Shown in pieces: positions 61,760 through 64,000 of a DNA stretch of 64,000 nucleotides (the first letter of the stretch is position 1; every line of letters starts with the position of its first letter). The DNA is taken from assembly GCA_020161845.1 (NCBI GenBank), contig JAIUNK010000015.1:1-64000 (forward strand). The letters run 5' to 3'. The notes under the pieces were generated by a model. The model did not search any database, was not told the DNA's origin, and saw nothing but the letters and a program-made list of their open reading frames with translations. A program made the translations under genes and the position numbers. The stretch is from Actinomycetota bacterium (GTDB lineage: Bacteria > Actinomycetota > Actinomycetes > Actinomycetales > Dermatophilaceae).

Positions 61760-63766
61760 ATGCCAGTGCGGCAGCTGGTCCGCGAGATGACCGCAGAGAG
61801 CGCGCCGAACCCGCTCTTTCAGGCCGTCCGCCGTCGACTCGATCCCCTCAGCTCGCCGTGGACGGCCCATCCGGTGTGGTTCGCGACGTACTGCCTGTCC
61901 GTATGGGTGGGCCGGGTGCTCCTCGTCGGTGACTCTCAGGTGGCCGCGACGTGGCCCGCCGTCGGGATCGCGTTCGGTTGGCTCATGCCGTATGTCGCGG
62001 ACCGGGCCAATTACCGCAAGGCACCGTTCTGGGCGGTGGTCGCCGTGATCGTGCTCGCCTCGGGGATCATCGCGACCACGACGGGTCAGCGCACACCGCT
62101 GGGAACCGTCTCCGGGGTGTCCGGGACGATCGCGGCGGTCGCTACGGCCGAGCTGTACCTCACCCCGCGCGGCAGCAGGCGCAGGGATCTCATCGTCACG
62201 GCGGACCTCGTGCGGTACGTCGTGGCCTGCCTGCTCGGAGTCGGGCTGGCGTGGCTGGTCGTGCCGGGCGTGGGCCTGCTCACCGGCAGCATCGACCTCG
62301 CCGGCAGCGGCTACTGGTATCTGCGCAACCTGAGTTCGTTGATCTGGCTCGGCCTGCTGGCTCTCGTCGTCCTCGGCGACCGCCGGCGGTACGTCGCCCG
62401 GGAGGCCTCCTGGCCCATCGTCCCTGTCGCGGTGCTGGCCACCGCGACGGCGGCCGTCGGCCTGCAGGCCACTGAATTGAGCGCGCTCTTCGCCTTCGGT
62501 CTGCTGCTCTGCGCGGTCATCGTCAGCTCGCTGATGTCGGTCCTGCAGTGCTACGGCTACTTCTTGGTCATGGGGGCCGGCCTGGTCGCCCTGACCGTGA
62601 CCGGCAAGGGCCCGTATCCGCAGCTGGGCTCGGGGTCCCGTGCGGCCATCCTGCACCTGATCCTGGTGATAGCTCTCATCGTCTCCGTCGCCCTGACGGT
62701 GGACCGGGAGGAGCGCGCGGTCCTCTTCGAGGAGATCGCCCGCGACCGGCGTCGACTGGCCGATCAGTCCACCCTGCTCCGCACGATCCTCGGGTCGATG
62801 AATGAGGGCGTGCTGGTGCTCGAATCCGACGGCACCGTGCGGATGCGCAATCAGGCCGCGGTCGGCCTGCTGACCGGCGAGCTGACGGGCGCGGGCCGGC
62901 TGGCGGACGCGAGCGATGACACGGTCCTGCCGCGCGAGGGGCCCCCGTCGCCACCGACCGATCTGGTGCTGCGCGACGGCACGGGAGCGCCGGTCCGCAC
63001 CGTCTCCGTCGAGTCGCACCTGCTCGGTCCGGTCGCCTCCGGTGCCGGGTCGGTCGCGATCCTGCGCGATGTCACCCGCGAGCGACGCCAGATCAGCGCG
63101 TTGCGCACCTTTGCCCGGGTGGCGGCGCACGACCTGAAGCAACCCCTGGCCGCCATCGGGCTCTGGGTCGACACCCTGCGCGATCAGCTCGCTGCGGCGG
63201 ACGGTTCGCCGGTGGCGGACAGCCTCGACCAGATCGCCGACGCCGCGGACCGGATGGACACGCTCCTGGCCGACCTCCTCCAATACAGCCTCGCGCGCGA
63301 CGGCAATCTCGAGGTCAGCGAGTTCGACCTGCAGTCGCTGATCACCGAGGTGGCCGATCACCGCCTGCGCAGCGAAGTCGACCGGGCGCCGCGGCTGCAC
63401 ATCGCGGCGCCGGTGCGACTGCGCGGCGACCGCGCCTTGATCCGTCAGGTCGTCGACAACGTGCTGGGCAACGCCCTGAAGTACCGGCCCGACGGGGTGC
63501 CGGCCGAGGTGGAGGTGACCGCGTCGGAAACGGTGCCGGGCTATGTCACCCTGACCGTGGCGGACCGGGGGATCGGGGTGCCGGCCGGTCAGGAGGCGCT
63601 CATCTTCGAGGAGTTCCACCGGGTGCCCACGGCCGCCGCCCGCTACCCGGGCACCGGGCTGGGCCTGGCCATCTCCCGGCGAGTCGTCGAGCGGCACCGC
63701 GGTTCGATCCGGGCACGACAGCGTCCCGGCGGCGGCACCTGCGTGGACATCACCCTGCCCTGCTGA
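61760..63766 (+). CDS. Multi-pass membrane sensor histidine kinase
   Basis: A 668-residue kinase. The N-terminal 320 residues are a MASE1-like membrane sensor with about eight helices (WPAVGIAFGWLMPYVADRAN, TVSGVSGTIAAVATAELYL, LLLCAVIVSSLMSVLQCYGY). A PAS-type region follows (MNEGVLVLESDGTVRMRNQA). HisKA has His457 in RVAAHDLKQPLAAIGLWVDT, and the ATPase has VVDNVLGNALKYRPDG and GTGLGLAISRRVVERH. The K-Q-P after the His box resembles phytochrome-type kinases. No response regulator gene is adjacent, so the partner is unknown. Confidence 0.9.
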   Translation: MPVRQLVREMTAESAPNPLFQAVRRRLDPLSSPWTAHPVWFATYCLSVWVGRVLLVGDSQVAATWPAVGIAFGWLMPYVADRANYRKAPFWAVVAVIVLASGIIATTTGQRTPLGTVSGVSGTIAAVATAELYLTPRGSRRRDLIVTADLVRYVVACLLGVGLAWLVVPGVGLLTGSIDLAGSGYWYLRNLSSLIWLGLLALVVLGDRRRYVAREASWPIVPVAVLATATAAVGLQATELSALFAFGLLLCAVIVSSLMSVLQCYGYFLVMGAGLVALTVTGKGPYPQLGSGSRAAILHLILVIALIVSVALTVDREERAVLFEEIARDRRRLADQSTLLRTILGSMNEGVLVLESDGTVRMRNQAAVGLLTGELTGAGRLADASDDTVLPREGPPSPPTDLVLRDGTGAPVRTVSVESHLLGPVASGAGSVAILRDVTRERRQISALRTFARVAAHDLKQPLAAIGLWVDTLRDQLAAADGSPVADSLDQIADAADRMDTLLADLLQYSLARDGNLEVSEFDLQSLITEVADHRLRSEVDRAPRLHIAAPVRLRGDRALIRQVVDNVLGNALKYRPDGVPAEVEVTASETVPGYVTLTVADRGIGVPAGQEALIFEEFHRVPTAAARYPGTGLGLAISRRVVERHRGSIRARQRPGGGTCVDITLPC

Positions 63767-63843
63767 CCGCGGCCGGCCGGGGGCGGCGGCTGCGGGCCCG
63801 GTGGGCGCACCTGGACCGAAGCGCCCGGCCTGCGCCGATCCCG

Positions 63844-63849
63844 TAAACT
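63844..63849 (+). promoter_or_regulatory. -10-like element of prfB
   Basis: TAAACT ends eight bases before the GTG at 63858, so the prfB transcript starts at or very near its start codon. Confidence 0.45.
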
Positions 63850-63857
63850 CGCTCTTC

Positions 63858-64000
63858 GTGGCCACCGACTTTCCCGCGGAGATCAAAGCCTTGCGCACCA
63901 CGATGTCGTCGGTGCGGGAGGTGACCGATGTCGCGGCGCTGCGCACCCAGATCGCCGAGCTGGAGCGTCAGGCCAGTGTCCCCGACCTGTGGGACGACCA
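63858..64000 (+). CDS. prfB: Peptide chain release factor 2, 3'-truncated by window edge
   Basis: The first 47 codons of RF2: VATDFPAEIKALRTTMSSVR, then EVTDVAALRTQIAELERQAS and VPDLWDD, the helical domain-1 start of prfB with the PDLWDD block. RF2 recognises UGA and UAA and releases the polypeptide. The catalytic GGQ loop, the codon-recognition tripeptide and any programmed frameshift would lie beyond the window. GTG 63858 is supported by the upstream -10-like element. Confidence 0.88.
   Translation, partial: MATDFPAEIKALRTTMSSVREVTDVAALRTQIAELERQASVPDLWDD

Overview
The window is high-GC DNA with actinobacterial gene content on every scale: coenzyme F420 biosynthesis (fbiA/fbiB), a mycothiol disulfide reductase, two WhiB regulators, MtrA-MtrB-LpqB, a 180-kDa type NAD-glutamate dehydrogenase, PdtaS and a class F sortase. 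The order fbiB-fbiA / whiB2 / Rv3259-like / DUF3499 / manB, and sahH-mtrA-mtrB-lpqB-comF-hpf-(...)-secA, follows the Mycobacterium tuberculosis Rv3261-Rv3240 neighbourhood. The split Tad pilus genes, DUF3499 and absence of mycolate genes suggest a Micrococcales-type actinobacterium (Intrasporangiaceae/Dermatophilaceae-like); that placement is inference.

Layout. 1-1.8 kb: accessory edge with a truncated PIN toxin gene, a complete VapBC-type pair with an operator-like inverted repeat, and a DUF2200 gene coupled to a small ORF. 1.8-10.3 kb: F420 ligase and transferase, whiB2, a metallopeptidase-family gene, DUF3499, phosphomannomutase, a Trm112-like protein, a SIS-domain isomerase-like protein and mycothione reductase. 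10.4-13.1 kb: a secreted Ig-like adhesin with a Thr-rich stalk followed by a class F sortase. 13.1-24.2 kb: DUF808, sahH, mtrA-mtrB-lpqB, comF, hpf, a NarL-type regulator and a YcaQ/AlkX-like DNA repair protein. 24.2-30.3 kb: a block of accessory genes, all on the minus strand (crotonase, isochorismatase, two acetyltransferase genes, one of them a triple-GNAT fusion, and an MFS pump), with two striking inverted repeats, placed between hpf and secA, which are adjacent in mycobacteria.

30.4-48 kb: secA1, a DUF6459/LysM pair, a BldC-like regulator, cpaB/cpaE-like Tad genes, a WS/DGAT fused to a DUF6912-like domain, DUF2505, a pair of tiny coupled genes, the giant glutamate dehydrogenase gene, pdtaS and whiB1. 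48-55 kb: a small membrane protein, an orphan FHA-FtsK triple ATPase of EssC/EccC type and a nitronate monooxygenase-like gene. 55-60.4 kb: the main Tad pilus operon (cpaF, tadB, tadC, pilin-like, three TadE/G-like genes), preceded by a perfect CRP-type palindrome. 60.4-64 kb: a phospholipase D-family enzyme, a multi-pass sensor kinase and the 5' end of prfB.

Three threads run through the window. Many genes carry a -10-like hexamer (TANNNT, or CANNNT in two cases) 6-8 bases before the start codon, which points to leaderless mRNAs and fixes several starts. Short in-frame minisatellites (12 or 24 bp) occur in unrelated genes, including the C-terminal tails of both MtrB and PdtaS. GTGA/ATGA stop-start overlaps mark nearly every operon. 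No tRNA, rRNA, CRISPR array or intact transposase gene was seen. The long antisense open frames are GC-composition shadows of the genes listed.
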